Origin: Mucilaginibacter sp. L196 | GTDB taxonomy: Bacteria; Bacteroidota; Bacteroidia; Sphingobacteriales; Sphingobacteriaceae | Assembly: GCF_009765905.1 (NCBI RefSeq) | Contig: NZ_LMUO01000019.1 | Location: 1,222,292-1,286,291 of the forward strand | DNA: 64,000 bases | Direction: 5' to 3' | In this document: piece by piece, positions 42,072-50,574 of the stretch | Layout of the letters: each line of letters starts with the position of its first letter | Numbering within the stretch: the first letter of the stretch is position 1 | The notes under the pieces: generated by a model | Told to the model about the DNA's origin: nothing | Seen by the model: only the letters and a program-made list of their open reading frames with translations | The model's database searches: none | Program-made: the position numbers and the translations under genes

Positions 42072-43328
42072 TTATTTTTGAGCCTCTCTTCTCAATATCT
42101 TCATATAAGACATTTCACTATCTCTATTATCCCAAGCCGCTCTAAAATGTTCTTTTAATTCGGGAACGTCTTTTTCTATTGTTGATTTCCAAAGGTTTGG
42201 ATTATATTCATAAACCCGAAGCATATTGTCAACGTCAAATATTCGCCCCGTATCTTTACTTTTTATTAATGCAACAGGTTTGTCAGCAGCCATCCTTACA
42301 CCTAACTCGAAAAGTACATTAGGATTATGGTCGGTTAGGTCAGCAATTACTAAATCTGCTTCAAGTAAATCATTTATAATAGTAGATTGGATTACATCCG
42401 AACCTTGTTTATTCGCAGTTTCTATTGTAAAGTCAGCGTCAATTCCAGCTGGAATTAATAGACTATCTAAAACTTCTTTAAAAAAACCTAAAGGCCGCTT
42501 ATTATCTCTTTCTACAAAAGGCATTATTACAAAAGCCTTCAATTTTCCTTTTTTCGTTTCTCCGACAACTATTGTGGTTGGGGTAAATCTAGATACACCA
42601 TTTGAGGTATTACTTAATTTACCAGTTAAATTTTCCCCAGTTGTTATACCTAAATATCTGCAGTTCTCGTTAAAAACTCGCGAAAACTCTTCATGAAAAT
42701 CAGGACTTAGTTTAAATTGATGTTCAAGTGTATTACTTAAATATTTCATTTCAGGAAGCATACTTCCTTTATAATATTCAAGTACATTTTTAAAAATTGG
42801 TATATTTAAAAATGCCTGAATCTTATTATTTCTTTCGACATCAGGATTAGGTGCATATACTATAGCTCTGCCAAATTCTGTTAATTCAATTTGTTTTGCA
42901 CTACTTGTACCGACGGTTAATCCAAAATCTCTGGAGGAAGATGTTGTATAAAAGAAATCCATTGTGCCCTTAACGTTGATTGCCTGAGAGACTTCTTTAG
43001 GCGTCCAAGGATTTCCACCATTCAACTCTTTTATTTTCAATGCTATATTTAGGCATTTTTCTAAAGTTACAGAAGGATAGTTTTTTTGAGGTTTTTCTAT
43101 TTTACTTTTATTCTGAGGCTTTGAGGCATCTTTTTTGATCGTAATATTTGCTTTATTAGTTGCTTTGGAAATTATCTTAGAATCCTTGGATTTTATTTTT
43201 TTAACAACTTTTTTTTTCTCTATTGGTGTTATAATTTCGTCAGCCATATTCATTGCATATATATATTCAAATATATTGACTAATTCACTATTGCTATTTT
43301 TATTAGCGTTATTTTTATCAACATTCAA
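42072..43328 (-). CDS. Candidate defence effector: DUF5343-like middle and nucleoside-deoxyribosyltransferase/TIR-like C-terminus
   Basis: This 418-residue protein has a Lys-rich N-terminus (residues 35-80, KKKVVKKIKSKDSK). A middle winged-helix/DUF5343-like region follows (about 90-240, with LTEFGRAIVYAPNPDVERN and a following helical part). The C-terminal domain (about 265-400) reads KAFVIMPF, then ADLVIADLTDHNPNVLFELG. That pattern is found in nucleoside 2-deoxyribosyltransferase-like and TIR-like domains that cleave nucleotides or NAD in anti-phage systems, and the Asp and Glu residues are present. The gene is clearly more AT-rich than its neighbours, suggesting recent transfer. Stress or phage-defence function is inferred. 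The middle domain name is my best resemblance, not a search result. Confidence 0.7.
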   Translation of the reverse strand: MNVDKNNANKNSNSELVNIFEYIYAMNMADEIITPIEKKKVVKKIKSKDSKIISKATNKANITIKKDASKPQNKSKIEKPQKNYPSVTLEKCLNIALKIKELNGGNPWTPKEVSQAINVKGTMDFFYTTSSSRDFGLTVGTSSAKQIELTEFGRAIVYAPNPDVERNNKIQAFLNIPIFKNVLEYYKGSMLPEMKYLSNTLEHQFKLSPDFHEEFSRVFNENCRYLGITTGENLTGKLSNTSNGVSRFTPTTIVVGETKKGKLKAFVIMPFVERDNKRPLGFFKEVLDSLLIPAGIDADFTIETANKQGSDVIQSTIINDLLEADLVIADLTDHNPNVLFELGVRMAADKPVALIKSKDTGRIFDVDNMLRVYEYNPNLWKSTIEKDVPELKEHFRAAWDNRDSEMSYMKILRREAQK

Positions 43329-43393
43329 AAAACATTAAAATAGCTATATTTATTAGCAATAATACACTTGACTATGAGCACCTTATGCTAATG

Positions 43394-44509
43394 TTAGTAA
43401 TTTACTCGCTTTATTACCCGATTAACCGTACTCGCCGATAAATTCAACTCCACAGCAATCCTCCGAATACTCATCCCCTGTTTACTCAAAGCCATTACCT
43501 TCGCTTCCACAGTTTCCCGATACTTTTCATTATTTCGCTGCAAATGCGCAGTTTCTAAATCATAACCATCAAAATTAAAACGCAGGAAATTACCGGACTT
43601 TTCAATTTTACCGAGGCAGATATTTTCGGGGCCGTAGTGTTGTTTGGTACTGCGTTGTTTGATCTGTTTGAGGTAGCGGATGCCGGGCTGGGTTTGGCTT
43701 TCGCCGATGGCGAAGGCGCTGTCGCAAAAGTTGATGAGCATTTTACTGCCTTGCAAGTCATTTTTGGTGATGGGTTTTACGGGGTTGCGTTTGGGAGTAT
43801 GTGCCAGCACCAAAATGGAGATGTTGTATTTGGCTTTGATGGTTTGCAGGCTGCGCACCAGGTTTAGGGCGCCGGTGGCGTGGTGAGCATCGTAATTGAG
43901 GCAGGTGATGTTATCGATAATGAGCACTTTGGCTTTGGCGATGAGCAGGGAATTTTCGATCTCGTTTTCGAGATATTGCTGGTATGTACTAAACTTATAC
44001 ATTTTATTAGCCTGCGGATTGGTGACCGCTCGACAAAATTTATTGCTGAATTTATAGTTCCAGTTATTTTTGGTACAGTAACGCTGCTGAAATTGCTTAT
44101 CGCTCAGTTCATAGTCAATATATAACACGCCACATGGCGCAGCCGTCATTTGCAGTGGTGCAATGGGTTCGCCTTTGCTGATGCTATCCCCTATCTGCAC
44201 CGCCAGTACCGACTTGCCTGAGTTGGTGTCGGCAAACATAATACACAGCTCACCCTCGAACCAAAAACGATCGAATAGCATTTTGGGTTCGGGTAGTTTA
44301 GCGCCATCTCTGAGCCATTTGCCTGCGCGTTTGATGATAAACTCGGGTTCGGAACCATTGATCTCTTTTTTAGGATGCTTGAGCTGCCAGGCGGTTGGCT
44401 TGGGCTGATTAGGTTTGGTAATTGGGTGAATGCCACGGATAGCATCGCGAATTTCTTCGATCACAGCGGGGCGTTCCACGTAATGGTCGGGCTTATTAGA
44501 ATAATACAT
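43394..44509 (-). CDS. AAA/RecA-like ATPase with C-terminal HTH (mobile-element type)
   Basis: This 371-residue RecA-fold ATPase of the AAA_25/RepA-helicase type has Walker A (ADTNSGKSVLA, near residue 100), Walker B (KVLIIDNIT), and a sensor region (LVLAHTPKR). A Hin-like helix-turn-helix lies at the C-terminus (SKQGMSIRRIAVELNLSASTVNRVIK). Such proteins occur on plasmids and integrative elements of Bacteroidota beside primase genes, but none is seen here. Base composition is more GC-rich than the gene that follows after 65 bases, so the two probably have different origins even if cotranscribed. Palindrome-ended repeats lie upstream (44609-44759). Confidence 0.8.
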   Translation of the reverse strand: MYYSNKPDHYVERPAVIEEIRDAIRGIHPITKPNQPKPTAWQLKHPKKEINGSEPEFIIKRAGKWLRDGAKLPEPKMLFDRFWFEGELCIMFADTNSGKSVLAVQIGDSISKGEPIAPLQMTAAPCGVLYIDYELSDKQFQQRYCTKNNWNYKFSNKFCRAVTNPQANKMYKFSTYQQYLENEIENSLLIAKAKVLIIDNITCLNYDAHHATGALNLVRSLQTIKAKYNISILVLAHTPKRNPVKPITKNDLQGSKMLINFCDSAFAIGESQTQPGIRYLKQIKQRSTKQHYGPENICLGKIEKSGNFLRFNFDGYDLETAHLQRNNEKYRETVEAKVMALSKQGMSIRRIAVELNLSASTVNRVIKRVNY

Positions 44510-44608
44510 GAAGATAAATTTGGGAGCCGGTAAAACTGTATCAGAACGGAACAGTTATAGGCTTCTGGTGTATTCAAATATCGGAAAAAACCTTAAAAAA
44601 TGCAAATA

Positions 44609-44759
44609 TTTTTAGCATTTTTGGTCGAAATAGCGGCTAAAACAAGCGTTTTTTGATACTTTTCAGGGCAAAAACAGTCATTTTTAGCTCGATTTCAGTC
44701 GAATTATAGATCTAAAAACGGCCTTTTTAGTACCTTTTAGGGCGATTTTGGGCTAAAAA
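44609..44759. repeat. Three tandem TTTTTAG...CTAAAA units upstream of the AAA ATPase gene
   Basis: The units at 44609-44642, 44681-44718 and 44724-44759 are each 34-38 bases long, begin TTTTTAG and end CTAAAA(A). The middles share CGAAA/CGATTT words. They could be iteron-like or operator repeats for the ATPase with its HTH. The gap 44510-44807 holds no gene. Confidence 0.55.
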
Positions 44760-44760
44760 G

Positions 44761-44803
44761 TGTACCAAATGTACCACCTGTTTCAATGCACCATGTTGGT
44801 ACA
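44761..44803. promoter_or_regulatory. TGTACCA half-site cluster beside the ddl stop
   Basis: TGTACCA occurs at 44761-44767 and 44770-44776, and the inverse TGGTACA at 44797-44803. A DNA-binding dimer site is possible, as part of the upstream region of the ATPase gene. Confidence 0.35.
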
Positions 44804-44807
44804 GTAC

Positions 44808-45791
44808 TTAGAAAGCCCCTTCTATCAGGTCGCCGTAAAACTCCATTAAATCCATACCAGCTGCCCTCACCTGCTGTGGTATCAGGCTGGCTGAAGACTG
44901 GCCGGGCGTAGTGTTCACCTCGATGAAATAGAAATCCTGCGTATCATCCAACAAAATAAAATCAATACGTACCATGCCCTTGCAGTTTAGTCGCAGGTAG
45001 ATCTCGGTTAGGATTTCGGCTATTTCGTCGCTTTTTTCAGGGCTCAGATCAGCCGGGGTTATCTCGTGCGAAACGCCGGGGGTATACTTGGCTTCATAAT
45101 CAAAAAACTCTTTAGTACTAATGATCTCGGTACCAGGCAGCACGGTAATCTTACCCTTAATACGTGCTATACCACGACTAAACTCGCGGCCTTTGATAAA
45201 CTCTTCGACCAATACTTGATCATCTTCGTGGAAAGCTTTCTCGATAGCTTCTGGCAGTCCGGCAATGTTATGTACCTTGCTCATGCCTACGCTGCTACCA
45301 CCGTTATTCGGCTTAATAAACAGTGGGAACTTAAGGTTAGCAGCAATAGTTGCTACATCGTGGCCATCCTTGCGGTGCAGTTGCATACTACGAGCGGCGT
45401 GCAGCCCGTGTATACCATGTACTATGGTTTTGGTGTAGGCTTTGTTCATGGTAATGGCGGATGTAGTTGCATCGCAAGTGTTGTAGGGAACGCCCATCAT
45501 ATCCAGGTAACCTTGCAGTTTGCCGTCTTCGCCGGGAGTGCCGTGCACGGTTATAAAGGCGAAATCGAACTTAATCTTCTCACCTTTTATAGTCAGGCTG
45601 AAATCGTTTTTGTCTATGCTGATGTGTTCGTGGCCGGTATCGTGAAACCAGCTGTCGCGGTTAATGAGCACGGTATAAACCTTGTACTTAGCGGGATCGA
45701 GGTTAGCGGCGATATTTTTGGCGCTGTTGATAGATACTTCATACTCCCCGGTATAACCACCGGCACAAAGGGCGATATTTTTAACTGTCAT
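44808..45791 (-). CDS. ddl: D-alanine--D-alanine ligase
   Basis: This is a 327-residue ATP-grasp ligase for the D-Ala-D-Ala end of the peptidoglycan precursor. It shows the N-terminal GGYTGEYEVSINSAKN, the ATP-grasp loop FIKPNNGGSSVGMSKV, and the Mg-binding FIEVNTTPGQSSASLIPQQ. The length is a little short but complete. It is divergent from the PASTA gene, an arrangement of cell-wall genes. Confidence 0.95.
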   Translation of the reverse strand: MTVKNIALCAGGYTGEYEVSINSAKNIAANLDPAKYKVYTVLINRDSWFHDTGHEHISIDKNDFSLTIKGEKIKFDFAFITVHGTPGEDGKLQGYLDMMGVPYNTCDATTSAITMNKAYTKTIVHGIHGLHAARSMQLHRKDGHDVATIAANLKFPLFIKPNNGGSSVGMSKVHNIAGLPEAIEKAFHEDDQVLVEEFIKGREFSRGIARIKGKITVLPGTEIISTKEFFDYEAKYTPGVSHEITPADLSPEKSDEIAEILTEIYLRLNCKGMVRIDFILLDDTQDFYFIEVNTTPGQSSASLIPQQVRAAGMDLMEFYGDLIEGAF

Positions 45792-45908
45792 GATAAATCA
45801 AAGATATTTGTTTGTTGTTATAATTCTTATTTGGAAGTATTAAAATTTAATTGGTTCTGTTAATCAGCAAATTCCGGCATCGATAAATCCAAATTCCGAA
45901 ATATTCAC

Positions 45909-45916
45909 TATGTTTG
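45909..45916 (+). promoter_or_regulatory. -7 box of the PASTA/MltG operon
   Basis: TATGTTTG is a perfect TAnnTTTG, with a predicted start about 20 bases before the ATG at 45940. No clear -33 TTTG is seen. Confidence 0.45.
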
Positions 45917-45939
45917 GTACGCTAATATCCTACTGATAC

Positions 45940-46725
45940 ATGAACAGATTTTGGGCTTACTTAAAAACTACATCATTCCGTAATACATTTTTCGCGGCAA
46001 TTGGTTCCGTATTGTTATTGGTTTTTATAGCTTATTTAAGCTTAGATTATTATACCCGTCATGGTTCGGGTGCACCTGTACCACTTGTAAAAGGGATGTC
46101 GGTAGACAAGGCCATCAGTACCTTAACCGACCAGGGATTTGGTTACCAGATAGATTCCGTTTATGTACCAGATCAACCACCCGGAACCATTGTTGAGCAA
46201 GATCCGGATGCAGGTACCATGGTAAAAGCTAACCGTATTATTTACCTGACTATGGTTACCCGTTTAGCACCTAACGTAGCCCTCCCCGATCTGGAAGATC
46301 AGAACTATATGGAGGCTGTGGCTACGCTATCAAACTATGGCTTAAAGGTTGGCGATACCACCACAAAATCAGATATTGCTAACCATATATTAGAAGTTCA
46401 TTTTGCCGGGCAGATCATCAAACCGGGCACGAAACTGCCAAAAGGCTCAAAGGTTGACCTTGTAATAGGTAATGGTGCCGGTGCAAGTGAAGTAGATATA
46501 CCGGATTTGGTAAATCAAGACCTTGATGCCGCTAAATTTGTGATAAAAGGTGCGGGCTTAGGCGTTGGAACGATTACCTACGAGGGAACGATTACTGATT
46601 CGAGCAGTGTAGTGGTTACAGCCCAATATCCTGCAAAAACAGATTCTACCAGTAAAACCAGTTTAGGTACAAGGATAAATCTTACGGTTTCCCAAGCTAA
46701 AAAATCAGATGTCCCTGCCAATTAG
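45940..46725 (+). CDS. Membrane-anchored PASTA-domain protein (three PASTA repeats, no kinase)
   Basis: This 261-residue protein has a short cytoplasmic tail, one TM helix (FFAAIGSVLLLVFIAYLSL) and three PASTA repeats (about residues 45-110, 115-180 and 185-255, with VPLVKGMSVDKAI, LPDLEDQNYMEAV and IPDLVNQDLDAAK). PASTA repeats bind peptidoglycan or muropeptides, usually at the end of Ser/Thr kinases or PBPs, and here they stand without such a domain. It heads a rightward operon of rhodanese, mltG, thioesterase and BrkB genes beside divergent ddl, suggesting a cell-wall role. Confidence 0.88.
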   Translation: MNRFWAYLKTTSFRNTFFAAIGSVLLLVFIAYLSLDYYTRHGSGAPVPLVKGMSVDKAISTLTDQGFGYQIDSVYVPDQPPGTIVEQDPDAGTMVKANRIIYLTMVTRLAPNVALPDLEDQNYMEAVATLSNYGLKVGDTTTKSDIANHILEVHFAGQIIKPGTKLPKGSKVDLVIGNGAGASEVDIPDLVNQDLDAAKFVIKGAGLGVGTITYEGTITDSSSVVVTAQYPAKTDSTSKTSLGTRINLTVSQAKKSDVPAN

Positions 46726-47014
46726 TGCTGTTGAAGTTTATTCCCGATTACAAAACGGAGATGCTATTAATCTTTTGGATGTTCGGGAAGTAATTGAGTT
46801 TTCGACCTATAATATTGGTGGCCAAAACATACCTTTATCTAAACTACCCAGCAGTATAGATCAATTGGATTATAACAAAACTGATGAAATTGTTGTTATA
46901 TGTAAAATTGGTATGCGCAGCGAAACCGCATGTAAATTATTACAGGAAAAAGGCTACCAAAATGTTCGGAATTTAGCTGGTGGCTTAATAGCTTTACAAA
47001 AAATTAAACAATAA
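46709..47014 (+). CDS. Single-domain rhodanese-like sulfurtransferase
   Basis: This 101-residue rhodanese domain has DVREVIEFSTYNIGG at its start and the active loop CKIGMRS, in which the Cys should carry the persulfide. It may move sulfur or bind a redox partner. The start overlaps the PASTA gene by 17 bases, implying translational coupling, and mltG follows after 19 bases. Confidence 0.9.
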   Translation: MSLPISAVEVYSRLQNGDAINLLDVREVIEFSTYNIGGQNIPLSKLPSSIDQLDYNKTDEIVVICKIGMRSETACKLLQEKGYQNVRNLAGGLIALQKIKQ

Positions 47015-47033
47015 AAAAAAATCGTTATCTACT

Positions 47034-48086
47034 ATGGCTGAGAAAAAGTCAAACGGGAGTTTATTAAGAAAATTTATAATCACCCTGATACTTATAATTG
47101 TAATAGCCCTTGGCGTTACCTGCGTTATTTATTATTTGAATTACTTCGGGCCAAATGTTACCGATAAACAGGAGTTCTTATATATACATACGGGTGCTAC
47201 TTATGATGATGTTTACAAAACCATTCGAGAGGAAGGTATAGTAAAAGACACCACAACATTTAATTGGGCTGCGCAAAATATGAAATATACTACCCGTGTA
47301 AAAGCAGGTAGGTATCATCTTCATGCCGGGATGAGTAACAGGAAATTAATCAATATGCTGGCTTCAGGCACGCAGACCCCGGTTACATTAGCGTTCCACA
47401 CCATGCGGTTAAAAACTGATTTTGCAGGATTTTTAGGCAAAAAGATCGAACCGGATTCAGCCAAAATTATCAACTTGCTTGATTCTGCTGATTTTGTAAA
47501 AAAATATGGGTTTACGACGGATGACGTTTATACCATGTTTTTGCCGAATACCTATCAATTGTACTGGAATACATCGCCAGAGAAATTCTTTAAAAAGATG
47601 TATGGCGCTTATCTCAAATTTTGGACACCCGAGCGCACACAAAAAGCCAACGAATTACATTTAAGTCCGGTACAGGTATCCATATTAGCTTCAATTGTTG
47701 ATGCAGAAGCATTGCATGACGATGAAATGCCAACTATAGCCGGATTGTACTTAAATCGTTTAAGAAAGGGTATGAAACTGGAATCAGATCCTACAGTGAT
47801 ATTCGCAGAAAATGATTTCACCATTCATCGCGTACTAAATAAATATTTAACCATTAACTCACCCTACAATACTTATTTGCATACCGGGTTGCCTCCGGGG
47901 CCGGTAATGATGCCTTCAATTAATGCAATTAACTCGGTACTTGATTACAAAAAGAGCGATTATATCTACATGTGTGCTAAAGCAGACTTCTCGGGATACC
48001 ATGCATTTGCTACAAATGTTACCGATCATTTGAAAAACGCGCATGCTTTTCAACAGGCACTTAACGAGCGAAATATTAAACACTAA
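47034..48086 (+). CDS. mltG: Endolytic murein transglycosylase MltG
   Basis: This 350-residue YceG/MltG protein cleaves nascent glycan strands at the inner membrane. It has an N-terminal TM helix, a LysM-like N-domain, and the catalytic region ASIVDAEALHDDEMPTIAGL followed by LYLNRLRKGMKLESDPTVIFA. Most relatives read V-E-K-E or similar where this has V-D-A-E, so one of two conserved acids is changed to Asp. The stop overlaps the thioesterase start by one base (TAATG). Confidence 0.92.
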   Translation: MAEKKSNGSLLRKFIITLILIIVIALGVTCVIYYLNYFGPNVTDKQEFLYIHTGATYDDVYKTIREEGIVKDTTTFNWAAQNMKYTTRVKAGRYHLHAGMSNRKLINMLASGTQTPVTLAFHTMRLKTDFAGFLGKKIEPDSAKIINLLDSADFVKKYGFTTDDVYTMFLPNTYQLYWNTSPEKFFKKMYGAYLKFWTPERTQKANELHLSPVQVSILASIVDAEALHDDEMPTIAGLYLNRLRKGMKLESDPTVIFAENDFTIHRVLNKYLTINSPYNTYLHTGLPPGPVMMPSINAINSVLDYKKSDYIYMCAKADFSGYHAFATNVTDHLKNAHAFQQALNERNIKH

Positions 48087-48493
48087 TGTTTGAGTTCACT
48101 ACTAAAATCCGTGTCCGTTATGGCGAGACTGATCAGATGGGTTATGTTTACTACGGTAATTATGCTGAGTTTTATGAGGTAGCACGTGTTGAAATGATGC
48201 GTAGTTTAGGCATGACTTATAAATCTATGGAAGATCAAGGTGTGATGATGCCTGTAGTGGAGTTGCACTGTAAATATCTAAAACCGGCATTATACGATCA
48301 GGAGATTAGTATAAAAGTTATTATTGCCGAAATGCCACGCGCACGCATGAACTTTACATATGAACTAACCAATGAAGCCGGAGAACTGATTAATACTGGG
48401 GAAACGTTATTGGTATTTGTTAATATGAAAACTAATCGTATTTGCTTTATTCCAACAGAGTTAGCTAATAAATTAAAGCCATATTTTAAGTAG
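48086..48493 (+). CDS. YbgC/FadM-like acyl-CoA thioesterase
   Basis: This 135-residue hot-dog thioesterase has the motif RYGETDQMGYVYYGNYAEFYE, with the catalytic Asp as in YbgC-type enzymes. The role is acyl-CoA hydrolysis of unknown chain type. Its start codon shares one base with the mltG stop, and the BrkB gene follows after 11 bases. Confidence 0.9.
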   Translation: MFEFTTKIRVRYGETDQMGYVYYGNYAEFYEVARVEMMRSLGMTYKSMEDQGVMMPVVELHCKYLKPALYDQEISIKVIIAEMPRARMNFTYELTNEAGELINTGETLLVFVNMKTNRICFIPTELANKLKPYFK

Positions 48494-48504
48494 ATTTGAG
48501 GTAA

Positions 48505-49482
48505 ATGAGATGGCTGAACCGCTTTTTATTACGATTTAAATTTTACAAATCATTTATACAGTGGACTCAATCCATTAAGCCCGCTGGCTTTGGTTCGCTT
48601 TCGTTATATTCTGTAGTTGTTTTTTTTGTTGAGGAATTTCTTACCGGCACGTTGGTAAATAAGGCATCGTCTTTAGCTTATAGTTTTATGCTGGCTATTT
48701 TTCCGGCAACTATATTTATGTTCACGCTCATCCCCTACATCCCTATTCATAATTTTCAGCAAAACCTCATCGACCTTATTTCATTGGTATTGCCCAACCA
48801 AAAAGCTACCCAATTCTTCAATTCAAATATTGTTGATATTATTAAAAACCAAAATGGAAAATTGCTTTCATTCGGTTTTTTATCAGCTTTAATTTTTGCC
48901 ACAAATGGGGTCGCCAATTTGATGCGGCAATTCAACAGGTCTTCTTTAGTATTAGAAACCCGTACGTGGCTTAAAAGGCGTTGGGTAGCCCTTGTGCTTA
49001 CTATCTACATAAGCATATCTTTATTGATAGCTATTCTTATTATGATTGGTGGCCAGGTAGTACTTAGTTTTTTGCAAGCTCATATATTCACCAAACATCA
49101 TTTTTGGATTTATATTTTTACTTTAATAAGATGGATTATTGTAGTTACTATATTTTTTGTAACAGTATCCATATTATATCGCTATGGCCCTGCCCATAAA
49201 CAACGCTGGAATTTTCTAAATCCAGGATCTCTTTTAGCAACTGGCCTGGCTATAGTAACATCATTGGGATTTACTTATTATATTAACCATTTTGCTTCCT
49301 ATAATAAGATATACGGTTCGATAGGTACCCTCATCGTTGTGATGCTTTGGTTGTACTTAAACTCGTTAATTATTCTGATGGGATTCGAATTAAACGCCAA
49401 TATTGACTTCGCTAAGCGTAATATTAAGGTCGTAAAACCCAATTTTAACGCTTTTCGCATCGAAAAAGGGCATAAATTGTAA
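48505..49482 (+). CDS. BrkB/YihY-family membrane protein
   Basis: This 325-residue integral membrane protein has six or so TM helices and the family signature of a short amphipathic start, ASSLAYSFMLAIFPATIF, then NSLIILMGFELNANI near the end. The function of the family is not settled, and it is often misnamed RNase BN. It is the last gene of the PASTA-MltG operon. Confidence 0.88.
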   Translation: MRWLNRFLLRFKFYKSFIQWTQSIKPAGFGSLSLYSVVVFFVEEFLTGTLVNKASSLAYSFMLAIFPATIFMFTLIPYIPIHNFQQNLIDLISLVLPNQKATQFFNSNIVDIIKNQNGKLLSFGFLSALIFATNGVANLMRQFNRSSLVLETRTWLKRRWVALVLTIYISISLLIAILIMIGGQVVLSFLQAHIFTKHHFWIYIFTLIRWIIVVTIFFVTVSILYRYGPAHKQRWNFLNPGSLLATGLAIVTSLGFTYYINHFASYNKIYGSIGTLIVVMLWLYLNSLIILMGFELNANIDFAKRNIKVVKPNFNAFRIEKGHKL

Positions 49483-49551
49483 AATTAATTATGTCATTAT
49501 CACGCACTTAATCGACTATTTTCCCCGTATTAAAAAAAAAGCAATATCATA

Positions 49552-49582
49552 TTTGCCAATTCAGCCCGGATTTGTACTTTTG
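49552..49582 (+). promoter_or_regulatory. Promoter of tRNA-Ser
   Basis: TTTG (49552-49555), 19 bases, then TACTTTTG (49575-49582) is a perfect match to the Bacteroidota promoter. The expected start is within a few bases of the mature tRNA 5' end at 49588, so the primary transcript has almost no 5' leader. Confidence 0.75.
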
Positions 49583-49587
49583 TCCCC

Positions 49588-49677
49588 GGAGAGCTGGCAG
49601 AGTGGTCGATTGCGGCAGTCTTGAAAACTGTTGAACTGTGAAAGGTTCCTGGGGTTCGAATCCCTAGCTCTCCGCCA
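49588..49677 (+). tRNA. tRNA-Ser (anticodon UGA)
   Basis: The 7-bp acceptor stem GGAGAGC (49588-49594) pairs with GCTCTCC (49667-49673), followed by discriminator G and encoded CCA. The anticodon TGA lies at 49622-49624 in loop CTTGAAA, with a long variable arm as in tRNA-Ser, and the T-loop is GGTTCGAATCC. At 90 bases it is normal for serine tRNAs. Confidence 0.97.
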
Positions 49678-49680
49678 AAA

Positions 49681-49716
49681 AAATAAAGCCTTGTAAATAT
49701 TTACAGGGCTTTATTT
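49681..49716 (+). terminator. Terminator after tRNA-Ser
   Basis: AAATAAAGCCTTGTAAA (49681-49697) pairs with TTTACAGGGCTTTATTT (49700-49716) with one mismatch. It lies 3 bases after the CCA end and is followed by T residues. Confidence 0.8.
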
Positions 49717-49875
49717 TTGATGAGTCTTTCCGAAAAGCCTTAACGCCGAAAATGGCGCAGTTCGTCAACTAATGACTTTGTAAAATATTAAAGCTAACTC
49801 TTTGCAATAGTCAAGATACTGATGAAATAATGTACAGTACAGCTTTTGAGATGGATTTGTTAAAATGACTATGAT

Positions 49876-50064
49876 TTAAACTGCAAATTTAAGCTTCATA
49901 ACATAAGCTTCGACCGCAGCTGCAACTGTACCACCGTGTTTAAGTACTGCTAATAACTCTTCTTTAGCTATGCCAAATTCTTCAGACCAATAGTTTAATT
50001 CCTGCTCATCATCAGATAAATGTGAGTTACTTTGTTGTTCCTGAAATTGATTTGAACTTTCCAT
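49876..50064 (-). CDS. DUF3606-like small protein
   Basis: This 62-residue protein has the core YWSEEFGIAKEELLAVLKHG, matching the pattern of DUF3606 small proteins (a WxxxFG-xxxx-EL-xxAV motif) common in Bacteroidota and Proteobacteria. The N-terminus is Gln/Ser-rich. Function is unknown, and the family is often stress-linked. It is alone on its strand, 160 bases beyond the tRNA terminator. Confidence 0.7.
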   Translation of the reverse strand: MESSNQFQEQQSNSHLSDDEQELNYWSEEFGIAKEELLAVLKHGGTVAAAVEAYVMKLKFAV

Positions 50065-50574
50065 AATAATTACATTTTTAAGTGTTTATAAAATTAGCCT
50101 ATAATTAAAGCATTAATGTAAAGTTAATGTTAACAAAATAACAATTTATTAACCATCGACGTATTGAGCTGTCTTGCAAAACACATATCGGATTAAGATC
50201 AGAAAGACCTGAGTTAGTTGTAAATGATCAAAGTGTAGTTGTTGGTTTTGAGCGGATAACTTACAACTTTTGGTAATATTAAAGCTGATGTATGTGCCTT
50301 TATGATACCTAATTTCCATAGGAAGAATTTTTGCGATTGCATTCTGCTTGGAGCGAATAAGCTGCCAGCGAATGCTAATCCCCAATAAAGTTCTTAACTA
50401 TTGATCTTATCTTTAAAAAAATATATGATTGGCATAAATGCATATTTAACAGATGATAAAATAGCTAAACAGAAAAGGTAAATTCGAATGGTGGAATTAA
50501 ATAACCAATCAAAAAAGGTCGCATTATATGAGTTTACGGATAAGATTGTCAAAAAATATACGACTACAACATTG
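50065..50574. other. 510-base stretch without a convincing gene
   Basis: AT-rich, with short open frames on both strands that have no recognisable composition or domain. The part next to 50575 should hold the promoter of the DUF6377 regulator gene, but no strong -7 box is seen. It lies inside the possible island that starts at tRNA-Ser. Confidence 0.5.

Noticed and set aside
45066-45863. A 265-codon open frame on the + strand, antisense to ddl
   Set aside because: ddl is unambiguous on the other strand, and the antisense translation has no domain-like composition. It is a by-product of ddl codon usage.
50149-50385. A 78-codon leftward frame upstream of the DUF6377 gene
   Set aside because: No domain, no start-site context and mixed composition. 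It lies in a decayed AT-rich stretch.
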